NCBI GenBank assembly: GCA_963693285.1
Contig: OY848920.1
Span: 9,162,182 to 9,226,181, forward strand
Direction of reading: 5' to 3'
DNA: 64,000 bases
Source of the DNA: Xestospongia muta
Taxonomy: Eukaryota; Porifera; Demospongiae; Haplosclerida; Petrosiidae
The first letter of the stretch is position 1, and each line of letters starts with the position of its first letter. A program made the translations under genes and the position numbers. The notes under the pieces are model-generated. The model saw only the letters and a list, made by a program, of their open reading frames with translations. It did not search any database and was not told the DNA's origin. Shown one piece after another: positions 38,741-54,687 of the stretch.

Positions 38741-40663
38741 ATTAAGTTTTCATCACTATTCATTCCAGTATGATTCTGATGTGAGTCATGTTCTTCTTTT
38801 CTATGGAGACTACCTCTCCGTCGGAAACTGTTACGAATTCGCATACTACCCTGACGAGCTAGATGTACAATACCTATATAATGGACGAATAAAAAAAAGA
38901 ATGGATAAATAGTTTAGTGATAGACAAATAAAAGGACTAAATGGAAGGAAAATGGATAAATGGATACATGTATGAGTACATGAATTTATGGACAAATGGA
39001 TGAGGAAAATGGACAGATGGAGTTATAGATGGACAGATATGAGTTGATAGATGAATAAATGGTATTACCCGATCGTACAGATGATGTTCTTGAAGGTCTA
39101 GAGTTTCTTCGTTGTAGGACCTCTTCTAAATCTTCATCATCATCATCAGAATAATAACTATCTCTTTTATTGTTTACATGTTCTAAGAATGATGCTATAA
39201 CATCTACTATTTGTGCAAAGTGAGGTCGCTCACTGGCATACCTCTTCCAACACATCATCATGAGTTTGTATCTACAAATAATAGAATTAACAACTATAAT
39301 ATTAGAACTAAGTCAGTCAGAATATCTATATATCATCCACTTTGCTATTCATTCATTCAATATCTAGTCATACATATACTGGTATCATCTAATGGTCAAT
39401 GGATTTATTAATACATTCATCTATTGATCCATTCATTCATCCATTGATCCATTGAATTATTTATCTGTCCATTCATCTGTCTCATATCAAAACATTCATC
39501 CATTAGTTTATTGATCCATCCATACATCCATCTGTCCATCCATTCAACATACAATCTTCCTGGACAGTTCTCTGGTTTATCTAATCTTCCTCCTCTCATT
39601 ACAAACTGGAGAACCTCTTGGTTTATTCTACCAGGATATGGTTGATTACCAAATGTCATAATCTCCCACAGAAGTACTCCATAAGACCTTTACAATAGTG
39701 ATATCTTTACAGTAACCATGTCAACCTTCACTTACCAAATATCTGACTCAATTGTGAACTTCCCTTGAAGGAGAGCCTCTGGTGCCATCCATCATACTGG
39801 TAACTTCCTCTGTCCTTCCACCTACACAATGCAAAGATATAAAAAACAGTCTCTCCCTCTCCCTCCCTCCCCCCCCCCCTCTCTCTAACTTGGTACTAGT
39901 CTTGGCTATACAGATCTTTAGCAAGACCAAAGTCACCAATCTTTACAACACGATCTGCTCCTTTACTTGACACAAGACAATTGCGTGCAGCAAGATCTCT
40001 GTGAATAAAATGTTGCTGCTCCAAGTATCGACAACCTTGAGCAACATCTAATGCTATCTGAACAAGTTCTGCTAAAGTCAATAATGCAGGACCCTATAAA
40101 AGGAATGAATGGATGGATAAATAGTTATATGGATGAATGGTATGTGAATGGATGAATGGATAGACAGTCAAATGGACATTAAGATAGATGAATGGACAGA
40201 TAGACAAGTGAGTAGATTAAAGAATGAATTGATAGATAAGTTTTAAAAGACTATACAATCAGATCAAGTGACTTTATTTATCATGTGACACTCACATGTT
40301 CTCGTTTAGCTTCTCTTAGGAATTTCAATAAGTCACCCCCTGGCATTAATTCCATAATGATATAAATAGGATCGTTATCAAGACACACCCCTAACACCTT
40401 AACAATTTTTTGATGATTGAAATTACTGTAATTGAAGGAAATGAACTGATAAAATATAAATAATATATGATTACCTCATTAGAGCTGCTTCTGACAGGAA
40501 CTTCCTCTGTTCTTCAGTTGTACTGCCCTTCTTCAGTGTCTTAACAGCCACAGGGGTGGGGCCTGTACCTTAATCTAGGATATCTACAGCTGTACCTTGG
40601 TATACTTCACCAAATTCACCTCGATCAATAAAGCTGAAGGGGGAGAGAGAGAGAGAGAGAGAG

Positions 40664-40740
<77 letters not shown>

Positions 40741-41684
40741 CTATCATACTAAACACAAAATATATAGTGTCTTACGTTTCCAATCTCAATTTATTTCGTG
40801 GAAATTTATTCAACAGATCCAAATCTTCATCAGTACAAGTGTAATCATCACGTGACCTACAAATATTACAGGTGGTATTAATTGATAATTGTCATGGTAA
40901 CCAATGACTCACCATAAATAGTTGGGATTAGCTGCAGAATGAGAATGAGAGTGAAGTACTCGTAGACGATTTAGTTCATAGTCTGGACTGAAAGATCTAC
41001 TTCTCTTACTTGTAGTTAGACAACAACAACAACCTAGAGAGAGAGAGATAATAATGTTGTTATTATTTTATGTACAGGTATTTATTTAACTTAATAAATA
41101 CATGTAATTATTATATTATATTAAATAAAAATAAATAAAACTTACATATTAGTAAAATTAATATTACAATAATGGATTAAATGGACACAAACCTGTCCCT
41201 ACATTTATAGTGTGAACATTTAATCTGTCCATTTTCTTACCCATTAAATGGATTGATGATGACAGACATTTCAACATCAGAAGGAACATCATTACCACTA
41301 ACTATTCTTGTAATACCATCAGGATATAATCTGAATACTCTCCATATATTAGTTTTCCCTTGAGTGGTTCGGCCAACAATGTACAATGTCTGTGCAATCC
41401 AATCATATCCAAATCCAAGTGGATTAAAATTAGACTCCAGTTTAACAAACAACTATATAATAAATTGAATAGACAAAGAGAAGGATAGCTCTACTAACCT
41501 CATCTTGACTATTAATATCTAGTGTTCTCTTATATACAGCATGTTCTAATGAATTATAATAATAGACAGTTCTATCCAATGTGTCCAATGTAATAAGGGG
41601 AGTGACATGAGACAATGTGACATTCCCACGTTCACGTTGGATTGATCCACTATTAGATAATGAGTACTTCAAGAAGGGGTGTGG
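38719..41684 (-). pseudogene. ROS1/Sevenless-like receptor tyrosine kinase, copy 3 (at least four stops)
   Basis: Exons in coding order: about 41684-41499, 41452-41241, 41198-41146, 41033-40913, 40856-40776, 40633-40475, 40425-40296, 40093-39890, 39821-39736, 39687-39553, 39271-39069, 38873-38719. Splice phases agree throughout. Lesions: the shared TAA before the membrane segment; TAA in the N-lobe (DIL-D-stop, + strand TTAATCTAGG); TAC to TAG at the first tyrosine of the activation-loop DYYQ; TGA for the Arg of RWMAPE (shared with copy 2). Propeller Arg of VGRTTQ is intact. HRDLAARN and DFG are readable. No kinase product is possible without readthrough. Confidence 0.85.
40640..40738. repeat. 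(GA)n microsatellite, expanded
   Basis: About 100 bp of GA in the kinase copy 3 intron; the same site is about 20 bp in copies 2 and 4 and about 65 bp in copy 1. Confidence 0.95.
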
Positions 41685-41687
41685 TCA

Positions 41688-42092
41688 CTACAGATTAAAA
41701 ACAGATGTATTATTGTCATAAATATATTACGTTGTGTTCAATTACAATTGTAATGGATTCATTATGTCCAAATATAACAAACATATGATCTACATACTAT
41801 TAATATAGGAGGATAAAGTCATTGAATATAAATTAATACAACCAGTACTGAACAATTGAACACTATAATATTAATATAATATAGTTATATGTTAAAATAC
41901 TAGATACATAATATGAGAGGATAGATCAGACAACAAGAGATGAATACAATACTAACCTGTACTGTACAGTTCAAATTCAACGTCACACGTTATGATTAAA
42001 ATTAATATGGGTGTGGTCATTATGTTGTAATAAGCCCCACCCATAGGTCACCAAATTCACTGAGTGTGTCACCTTACAAGAAGCAATGGCCA
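41688..42092. promoter_or_regulatory. divergent spacer, unit 3
   Basis: Equivalent of 23985-24369, with AAGCCCCACCCATAGGTCAC. An added 7-bp duplication (AATGGCC) creates an out-of-frame ATG at 42086 just before the DEATH-gene ATG at 42093. Confidence 0.35.
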
Positions 42093-42401
42093 ATGGCTAC
42101 AAGAAACCTATCTTTCGAGGAGATTCTAGAAGAGAAACCAACACTTGATAAATTATGTGAACATATTCGTATTGGTAGTAAATGGTATCAGTTGGGAGTC
42201 CTGCTAAAACTAAATGATGTGAAGTTAGATGACATTTACAGACTAGCAGAGGATTCTACTTACAAAACATTAAAAATGTTTAAATTGTGGTTAGGTACCA
42301 ACCCTAATGCTACGAGAAAGCGCGTTTTGGATGTTTTGAGAAAGGAGGTTATTGAAGAAAACACTATTGCACACGAGTATGAGAAGATTAATGTCTTCTA
42401 G
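42093..42401 (+). CDS. small DEATH-domain protein, copy 3 (102 aa, tail lost)
   Basis: From ATG 42093 the frame reads MATRNLSFEEILEEKPTLD through the DEATH domain and stops at EYEKINVF-TAG. Compared with 24370-24878, 5 bp are missing just before this point, moving the exon end out of frame. The second exon (about 42462-42597) is still open but no longer reachable in frame. The domain itself is intact, so a stand-alone DEATH domain could be made. The overlapping upstream ATG at 42086 is in another frame and might reduce translation. Confidence 0.6.
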   Translation: MATRNLSFEEILEEKPTLDKLCEHIRIGSKWYQLGVLLKLNDVKLDDIYRLAEDSTYKTLKMFKLWLGTNPNATRKRVLDVLRKEVIEENTIAHEYEKINVF

Positions 42402-43250
42402 CTCTGCTGGTGAGTGAAAGATCTACAATATCTACTATAGTGTGTCATCTCTGTTACAGGAATTGATGTCCAACCTAATGAAACAAATAATACTCATCCA
42501 ACCTATATTGATACACTGTCACAAGGTGTGGTACTTGAGACTAGACTACCAGGCTCTTCTGTACTAGCAAATATAACAAAAGAGCTCCATAATTGAAGCT
42601 AAATAGCCCAAGAATGAAGACAGCTGTGTTTGTTTGAGATCTCCAATAGAGTCGTATAAGAGGATCTCCCTAGAAGAAGGGCTGGAAACACCAGACTAAT
42701 GGATTCTACCATTCTACATCTTCACTATAAAACTGAATAGATATATCTCCATCTTCTCAAATATGTTCTACATCTATATAAAAACAGCGTTATCATCATA
42801 GAATCACAAAATGGCTTTCCAATACCTAAAACCTCTACAAGGTATGCATTTATAGTTTACATTTATATAAATGTAGGAACTTTATGTACTGGCTATGTAA
42901 ATTCATATGTACTTCATTACAAGTTACCTTACCATTTATATTTAATATTTTTCTTACATTTAAATGAGAGAGCATTAAAAAGACTAATTTCTGAGTAACT
43001 AACATCACTAACATTTGAGAAAGACAGACTATCTTTGAGTTTGTCTGAGCTTAAAATATGACTGGCCCTGAATAGCAGACAGTTAATTATTGTATTAATT
43101 AATTATTATTGTATTAATTAATTATTAATTAATTATAATGTGATTATTATTTTGATAAAATATATAACATTATATAAAAATTGACTGTCACAAATACCAA
43201 ATAGAAGATCATGTTAACTTGTTACATGTACTTATTTTCTCTCTGTCTAG

Positions 43251-44469
43251 ATACATACCTCCTACCAGTGATGACTCTGAGGACAATGCCTCAGTGACTT
43301 ACAAACCACTACAATGTATACCAACTAACCCAGTTCCATCCGAGTCCTCACCAACATCACCAAACCAGCTAGGTGGGTTACCTGTCAATATGAGTATGCC
43401 AGATTTGGTGGCTGGTTCTCAGCATACCAGGCACAGTCCTAGTCCTCTTATTAGATCTCCAAGTACACCAAAATATCCAATTTATGATTTCCTGACTCCT
43501 TGAGGTACCAAGTGTGCCTTGGATAAAGAAGAACCAGGAGAGACCCCGACAACTAAAGAACTCAAAGAAGCTAAAGAACCAGAAGATGAAGACAGCTATG
43601 TTTGTTTGAGACCTCCGATAGAGTCAGACAAGAGGACATCCCCAGATGGACAGGACAGTTCATTTTATTCTCACCCTGTCTTATCAGATGAAGTTCTTCA
43701 TCATCATTATGAATACCTTTCTCCTCTTAAAGATGAAGCAGCTGACAATGATAGTTATGAATCCTACGTCTATATGGCACCTAGAAAGGATTATCCTCAG
43801 AGACCATAAAATGTCTCTCCACTTCCTATAACCTCTACAACAAGGTATAGTATATGTACATTAATATTTAACTAACCTCACATTTAATCAAGTGTATGAG
43901 TTTTACTAAAAGCACTGTCCTGTAAAGTCATTTTGTTTAATATTTGTCTTTCATTTTTATCTCATAGTAGAGATGGACTTTATTTTCCTGATACTCCATC
44001 AAGTCCTTATCTTCTTGGTAGCCATAGTAGTCCTAACAGAAGTCCAAAAACGGTACTTTAACAAAATATACCAAGTTATACCCTCTATAGTGGACACTTT
44101 TAAACAATAATTTCTGGCATTTTTTCTTCTTTATTAGCTGTTATATGTGATGTACCTGTCCAAGAGAACAATGTACCTAAACCAGTTGACAACATAAGAA
44201 CGCCTAAGTCTATTTTGACACAGGTTAGTTGAAAAATAAAGTATTTAATCTCTAAACTACAATATCTCATATAAATGTAGTTTTAAATGAAACACAGTAG
44301 TAGTTATAAATAATGAATTACTCTCTCTTCTCTCCAGTATTCAGAACCTAACCTAGGTGAAAAGAGAAATTTTCAGCTTGAAAAGTACCTTGATAATGAA
44401 TTAGATACAATTCAACAAGCTTTTCAAATTAGTCCTCTCAAATTGAGAAGCGTTATCAACGTCAGTTAG
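43251..44469 (+). pseudogene. tyrosine/proline-rich adaptor-like exons, copy 3
   Basis: Exons 43251-43844, 43971-44052, 44138-44223, 44338-44469. Same motifs as copy 2 (YKPLQ, YDFLTP, DSYVCLRPP, YEYLSPLKD, YVYMAPRKD). Lesions: CGA to TGA at 43501 after DFLTP, CAA to TAA at 43807, and a 2-bp loss near the end that replaces the last residues. The last exon reads NFQLEKYLDNELDTIQQAFQ, a probable helix. Confidence 0.65.
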
Positions 44470-45269
44470 CATCGATGTCTTCAAAGAATGATCTGCCAAG
44501 AACTAAAATTAACATTTTTTGTTTCATAAATGATTTTAATATAACCATTTAAACATATCATGTTACATGTATTATTGTATAGTTATATTTACTGTCAGTA
44601 TGTACAATGTGTATAAATCATATATTAAACTATGTTTGTTTCTACTAATACATTTACAACAGTTTACATGAACTACTGATAACATTGTAGGTATTGTTTA
44701 TAAATCAGCTAGGTCTGGAAATATAGCTAATATTAGAAATATAACCAATATAATGAGCTCCACCCAAAAACATTGACTGTTTGTTGTTCTAACACCAAAT
44801 AAAACTTGTTATGATGGTGTGAAAATTTAATATAATGTAATATACATAATGTGTCAAAGACCTCTTAAGAAGGTTCCTATCAACTTGTGTATTTGGGTGT
44901 GGCTAATGAATCTTATTAAGTTATGTGTGGTCATAGTAGCTCATATAATACAAGAATATAAGTCTTAAATGATAGAATATCTTATGGAAAGGATGAAGTT
45001 ACAAATTACAAGCATGGAAAAGAAGTTTGATAAAAAAAAATAAAAACTCTTCAATATCAACAGTCAATGCAGCCTTCACACATCAAACCAGTTCTCTCCT
45101 GAGTTGTATTAATAATTAATGATGACTCTGAGATATTATATTGCTATCTAATGTCAGACTAAATATTCCAGAACAGTATTTTATAATAAGCCACCCAGAC
45201 ATCACTAGGTGTATGTCAACTTTTAATTCGTAAATTTATAATTTTGTAAAATATTCATAAAGTGTTAAG
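44470..45269. other. spacer before DLR4
   Basis: AT-rich, conserved with 26700-27640. The coiled-coil exon candidate near 44985 is broken by an A-run. No gene seen. Confidence 0.5.
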
Positions 45270-45373
45270 TAGCCCCACCCTAAATATCACAGAGACACTT
45301 CTTCCTCGGTGTACGCTCAGTAAAGATCTATAGTTCGTTAGATTCTACCTTACCTGCTCTCATAATAGTAACT
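45270..45373 (+). promoter_or_regulatory. conserved upstream block of DLR4
   Basis: AGCCCCACCCTAAATATCAC and CTCATAATAGTAACT before the ATG, as in DLR2 and DLR3. Confidence 0.45.
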
Positions 45374-48300
45374 ATGGCTACAAAGGAACTGTCTCAAACT
45401 CAACATTTAGGTAACATACAAGACCTGATATAAACTGTTAGTCATTTTCATATCTTACTTCTCTTCATTTAGATATTTCAGATCTTTTGAAGAAGACTCC
45501 CACTGAACATGAAGTACTCAATCTATTAGCTGATATTAGTAACTTGTGGCATGAGATTGGGTTAAGTCTCAAAGTTCCTCACAATATTTTGGATGGTTTA
45601 AAACACAGCCCAGAGAGCAATGCTATCAAACTCTCTGAAGTCATTCATAGCTGGTTAACCACTTCTCAATCAGATTTAGTTACCTGGGAAACAGTGATTG
45701 GTGCCATCAAAGGTCCTGTTGTTAATAATATCAAGAAAGCTACTGAAATACATCAGTACTTAACTAAAGGTAAGTTGATATATCACCTATTGATATACTC
45801 AATGAATATGTGTTTGTTCCCTAGTGAAGGAAGATACTCTCCAAAGTTTTATTGGGGAGATGTCACAGTGTCTGATCAATCCTGTAAAAGTGTCCCAACT
45901 CTTATTTAGTGAGAGATGTATCAGTGAAAAAACACTTGATAAGATGGAGTCATTGAAAGGCACTCACGATGAGAAGAAGACAACTCTGTTATCTGCTATA
46001 CATACTGCAATATCTTCAGATCACAAGAAATTGATAGTGTTAGCAACAGTACTGTCCAAGTTTGAAGAGATGAAAACACTGTCTGAGAGAATTATCAGTG
46101 AATATGGTAAGAGGACGATTAAATAATTTATAATTAATACTTATTGTTAATAGGTCAAACATTTCCAGATGACCAGACAACATCAAGTACTGTTCAAGAG
46201 GTAGCAATGGCAAGTCATAGTAGTTGTGAAGATCATGCCAGGGACATTTTATGTTGTCATTATGGTACTCTCTCTCAGTCTCTCCAATATCCTGTTAGAG
46301 TAGCACACTACCTCTATGGAGAGGGAGTTATTACAAAAAATGAACTAGCAATTATAAAATGTACTGTCAAGTCTGGAAAAGCATTATTCATCCTGTTACA
46401 AGCTGTACGTCATGCAGTACATACCAACTATCATAATCTGGAGGTCTTTGCTAGTGTACTGTTAAAACAAACTATCAATGTACCATGTGCTAATGCTATC
46501 ATACAGGATTGTCGTGAGTACTGACATAGACTTTACTGTTGTTAGAAGTCTATTTTAATAGGTAAAGCATTTCCTGACAATGACTTACAAGTAGCATATG
46601 CTGCTAATGAAGAGAGTCAAACATTAGGTAAGTACTGGGAGAATTTTGAGCTCCATTTAAATTATTTTTAATGTATAGATAAAGTTTTAAAACCTATTCC
46701 AATTCCTCGAAAGTTAAACTCTGCATTTGGGTCAATCCGAAAAAAGTTTGGAATAGCCTTCAGCAAAATCCGAGAAGCAATTAATAAAAGTCCTCCACCT
46801 CTGGATAAGTTGAAACAGTTTCTTAGAGATGGTTATTCTTACCTTAAATCTCAAATAGCTCATTCTAACTCCATTGATGATGTCCTAGATGTTGTTAATG
46901 ATCACTGTACACTGATCAATATCAGTTGTTTGGAGGGTATTGTGGAACATTTTGATATCAAAGAAGCACAGACACATATAAAGGCATACAAAGAAGATGT
47001 TCAGTCATTTTGTAAGGAAACAAAGGCTTCTCTTTGTCTAGAAGAAACTTTTAATAAAAGCAAAAGTCATTCTCTTCTCAAATGTGAGACAGCTGTCTTT
47101 GTCTTAGACTGGGATCCTAAAGGTTGTACATTAGAAGATATTAAGGATATTCTTGCTGAGTCAGTTAATGGAAATGTACAAATTCGTGTTATAAGAGAGA
47201 ACCAATCTATCAGTGTCACATGTTTCTTTCCACTCAATCTAACAACTTCACTTATTGCCAGAGCTCAGGAGACTCTTGAATCGATGAAGAAGAGAGGACT
47301 AATCCAACTTACAATTGGATATTTTACCATTTATGATAAACATGAAAGAGACAAGGTAGTAATAGTATTAGACAACAGTTACTACATGTGTTGTTTATTG
47401 ATATATAGGAGGTTAGAGCTATTGTAGAAGAGAACACAAAGGAGTTGAGAAGTCAATTGGAGGTACAACAAACCATTTGCAGTAAAAACCTGACTATGCA
47501 AATATCATCTATTGAAAAAGAAAATGAAGGTAATTTGTCCATGTAGTCAATAACCACTGTTAAACTGTCTATTATCCTATTGTGTGTGTGTGTATATACT
47601 TAAAAATTCCTTCTTAACTATATTCATGAGACTATGAATTTGATTTGTAGTTCTAATTTACTAAATATAGTACAACTGTTTATAACTCAATATTTTTACA
47701 TAGAAATGAGACAAATGAAAGAAAAGGAAGTTGAAGATTTAACATCACAACTAAGAGATAGAGACAAAGAAATTGAGACATTAAAAAAGAACATGAAAGG
47801 TAATTGATATTAAAAATAATAGATTAGATTAATAATTTAGTGTGGGGTAAAACTAGAAAGAAAAGGTCTACCTCTATCAGACTATCCAGAGCTGATGGCT
47901 TTGTTACAGTAGTATGGAGGCCTAGTGAGACAGTCCATGTAAACTTCAGATCTGGTCCAGTAGGACAGTCTAAATCTCAGACAACATACTTTAATGTTTA
48001 ATATTTAGGTATTAGGGACCAGTGTAGGGATCAATATTAAAATATCCTAATCTTGGACTGTCCCACTATACTTTCATACAGTAGATATCAGTATGATATA
48101 GTCTATAAGAGGAAAGGGTCTATAATGTAAAGTAAATATTAAAACAATATCATTTTTAAAAACCAAGGAAAGTAAACTTATTACATGTACAATAGCTATC
48201 ACTAACACAACCAGTGTCATTTATTTTTATAATTATAGAAAAAGAAAAGGAAATTGAAGATTTAACATCACAACTAAGAGATAGAGATGAACAAAATGAG

Positions 48301-50187
48301 ACATTAAAACAGAAGTTGAAAGGTAATTGGTATTAATAAAATAGATTAAAAATTTAATGTCGGGTCAAAGGAAACACTAGAAAGAAAGAGACTAACTCTA
48401 TTAGAAACATAAATTCTATATCAACTATGTATTCAAAGTAGTTTTACTGAATGTTGTAATATTTCACTTTGTACATGTAATTGTTCATGTATTTTATGTA
48501 GAATCTTATTATCTTTTTTTATGTAGATATTATATTATTGGGTGAGTGAGTCCAAACAAGTGATAGTGTGATCAGTTTATATAGCCTTACTATTGTGACC
48601 AGGTTTAGTTACACTGTTGTAGTAATAAGATTCATAGTGACTGTATTGGATTCAGTAGAAATAAATAAGTTAAAAAACATGTTTCCTGAGGTAAGGTAAT
48701 GTGGTTTGCTTTGTAAGAAAAACAGCGGATTTACATTCTAACAGCTGATACAATGGTTTAAATACTTTAAATTGAGAAATGCACTTACTATAAATTTAGA
48801 AGAGCTATATCTAGGATGTCAAACCAGTAAATAAAGTACAAACATGTTTACATTAATCCCTGGTAAGATAAATTCTTGTATCAGACTCCAGGACTCCATT
48901 AAACATGAGCTAGCTTTTATATTTTATCATCTCAAATGTAATGAGAACAGAATGAACAAACCATATTCAAAGAGGATATGTCTAAATAATTTGTTTGCAG
49001 ATCCTGTATTAGATCAAAGCAGTTTATAGTCACACTCAACTATAAAAACAATGTGGTTTGTCAGGTACAAGTCCAATAGGCTAACAGACAATTCCTGTCT
49101 AAGCAAAGAGGCTGGCCTCACAGGGCTAAGTTAATATATGAATACATGAAATCTATTATACAGTAAAGAATGTACCATTGATTAATATAATAGGATTGTT
49201 CCTCCGTAGAACATACAAAACCTCAAATTTAACGGTAAACCACGCCTCCTGTAAATCGTTTTAATAGTAACCATGTTCAGTAAACAGTAATGGCTTCCTT
49301 TCTTCTTCAGTGTGTTGTCTGTGTATTGTAGTGTGTTATAGTATATATTACTATGTGTGTACTATACTATATACTAACTCTGTTTTACAACAGGAGACAC
49401 TGGCAGTGTTCGGTGGAATGATTATGACAATAGTGTATGGCTCACTAGACAAAGTGTAGTACAAAGTGAAGATGTTATAAGTAAATTAATAAAAGAACAA
49501 CAAACAGGAAAAGAATGGAGTATTGATCTCATCTCATCATCTCCTGAAAGTACTGCAGTTATTATAAACAATCTTAATAAGTGTACAGTGAGGAGACTTA
49601 ATATAGAGAACACTTCATTGGACAGTAAGTGTGTATCAATATTATCAGAGATACTAAAAACTAATAAAACAATAAAGAGACTAATGCTGTTCTCCTCTTC
49701 ACTTACTGGTGGTATTAAACAAGTCAGTGATAGTCTCTGTAATAATGAAACACTTGAACAGTTAGTGTTGTCTAATGTTACTGGTATCACAGATGAAGAT
49801 ATGACTCACTTATCTACTATATTAGCAACTAATACAACTTTAAAAGAACTATGTCTCTCCAACTGTAACATCACTGATAATGGAGTCCGATATATCTGTG
49901 AAGGACTTACTAAAAACCACACATTGACTACGTTGAACATCGGACGTAATCGTCAGATCAGTTCAGTTAGTACCCGTACAATAGTAGATCTAATACAAAC
50001 TACTACATCACTGACAAGACTAGATCTCTACGATACTTCACTGAACAATGATGATATCAACACAATATGCACACCACTTAATAATAATACTACAATAAGG
50101 ATACTATGCTTATCAAGAGAACATGAAGAGTATTGTAAGAAGTTAGAGAGTTATCAAGTTTTTAAAGACAGACTTGTGTTCGTGTAA
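45374..50187 (+). CDS. DLR4: shortened DEATH/CARD-like/coiled-coil/LRR protein (~937 aa)
   Basis: Exons: 45374-45410, 45473-45769, 45825-46106, 46154-46513, 46562-46627, 46679-47355, 47409-47529, 47704-47799, 48239-48322, 49394-50187. DEATH about aa 13-111, CARD-like 112-205 and about 230-325, conserved module 348-573, coils to 673, LRR 674-937. Exons 4 and 6 of the other copies are fused into one (46154-46513): exon 5 with the basic linker and both introns are gone, in frame. A deletion removes most of the cysteine/serine exon and the whole acidic exon. The remaining start (48800, after TTTAG) would hit TAA within 12 codons, so I skip it, which keeps the frame because all these introns are phase 1. 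The intron before the LRR exon shrinks to about 1.07 kb. Confidence 0.75.
48800..48829 (+). pseudogene. truncated cysteine/serine linker exon in DLR4
   Basis: Matches the first codons of the exon at 1142 (EELYLGCQTS), then jumps at CAAACCAGT to sequence that lies about 2.4 kb further on in DLR1. The fusion creates AAA TAA. It marks the deletion breakpoint. Confidence 0.75.
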
Positions 50188-51337
50188 TAGTAAGTAGTTT
50201 GTTGTTTATTCTTAATCTGTCTTCTCGCTCACTTTTATTTTCACTTTAAATTACTCTTGACTTTACCTTCTCTTCTTTTATTAACAATTTATTTCTCTAA
50301 CAAAACTAGTAGACAATAAAAATAGAGCAAATTTGCTTGACACTTACTTCTCTAACGTCGCACTTTTTTGTCTCTCTCGCAGCTGCTCAATTGGCGGCGT
50401 TGGCGCCTGGCTGTAATTATTATTGGTGGGTGGGGCATTAATTTTAACCCTTTGTGGGTGTTTGACGTGTGTACTGCTGAGTAGTAGTCCCGAAGAAATA
50501 TGGCTATTTTATATTCAGAAGAAATGGAAGACTACAATTTAACTATAACACTGAGATCAGTTCAGATGAATAATGAAAATTGTCAACTGTTTAAGTCTAA
50601 CAATATATATTTCTGAAGTTTCTCTCTCGAGAGTATTTGAAAACCTCAAGTAGTGAGAAACGTACTTGTATCACATTTTAGACCACCTAAAGAAGTTAGC
50701 ATGACCTGTCTTATATTCAGAAGAGATGGAAGACTACAATTTAACTATAATACTGAGATCAGTTCAGTTGATCAACAAAATTGATTTTATTTGTCAACTG
50801 CTAAAGTTCAGCAGTAGATATTAATGAGATAGAGAAATTTGTTTACTCAGGTAGATCTAATGAATGTTGAGATAATGTTAATGGACAATTCCAACATTCT
50901 ATGAACAATATTTATATCCTAATATAAAGGAGTCTCTATTGAAGACAAGAGAGGGACAATTAGTAAACTGAATACAATATAGTGTGTGGAGATGAAATAC
51001 TATGTAAAGTAAGATGAGATATTGAAGACAATTATAACCTCTCCTGTCTCCTCCCCATATAGCCATTAGCTCATACCAGCTATCAACAATATAGTTCATT
51101 GTAATATTATCATGTTGTCACAATATCATTGTTACATGTACAATGTATATTAATATGACATGTGTCTACATCTACTGACACTCATTGATATAATGATCAC
51201 ATGATCAATTAATATGTCTACACTTATTTATATAATAGTCATGTCATTATCACTTAGTTATTAAGGGGGTCACTGTAACATATTAAAATTATAATAAATT
51301 AATCATTATCATAGTACATGTCTGTGTATGTGTTGTC
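50188..51337. other. spacer between DLR4 and kinase copy 4
   Basis: AATAAA at 50315-50320. Then the GGCGCC/GGGTGGGGC stretch and the repeated ATGGAAGACTACAATTTAAC. At about 51068 a deletion of roughly 0.7 kb joins CCATTAGCT to CATACCAGCT, removing the exon relic and the AT-rich middle. No gene seen. Confidence 0.5.
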
Positions 51338-51404
51338 ATTACATTGGGTACATTACCTCATTATATTGGGTACATCACCTCATTACATTGGGTACATTAC
51401 CTCA

Positions 51405-51425
<21 letters not shown>
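51338..51425. repeat. 22-bp minisatellite, 4 units
   Basis: Same unit as in copies 2 and 3. Confidence 0.95.
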
Positions 51426-54275
<2,850 letters not shown>

Positions 54276-54278
54276 TCA

Positions 54279-54687
54279 CTACAGATTAAAAACAGATGTA
54301 TTATTGTCATAAATATATTAGGTTGTGGTCAATTATAATTGTAATGGATTCATTATGTCCAAATATAACAAACATATGATCCACATACTATTAATATAGG
54401 AGGATAAAGTCATTAAATATAAATTAATACAACCAGTACTGAACAATTGAACACTATAATATTAATATAATATAGTTACATGTTAAAATACTAGATACAT
54501 AATATGAGAGGATAGATCAGACAACAAGAGATGAATACAATACTAACCTGTACTGTACAGTTCAAATTCAACGCCACACGTTATGATTAAAATTAATATG
54601 GGTGTGGTCATTATATTTGTAATAAGCCCCACCCATAGGTCACCAAATTCACTGGGTGTGTCACGAACTGTCACCTTACAAGTAGCA
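54279..54687. promoter_or_regulatory. divergent spacer, unit 4
   Basis: Equivalent of 23985-24369, with AAGCCCCACCCATAGGTCAC between the kinase and DEATH genes. No other feature seen. Confidence 0.35.

Noticed and set aside
38457..38912. Long repetitive + frames (HYIGYITSLYWV type)
   Set aside because: They are only the 22-bp minisatellite read in three phases.
39417..39659. Kinase C-lobe frame running on into [11 protein letters not shown]... sequence
   Set aside because: It is readthrough of the exon into an intronic GGAT repeat. The donor GTATGTTG after AGATT ends the exon.
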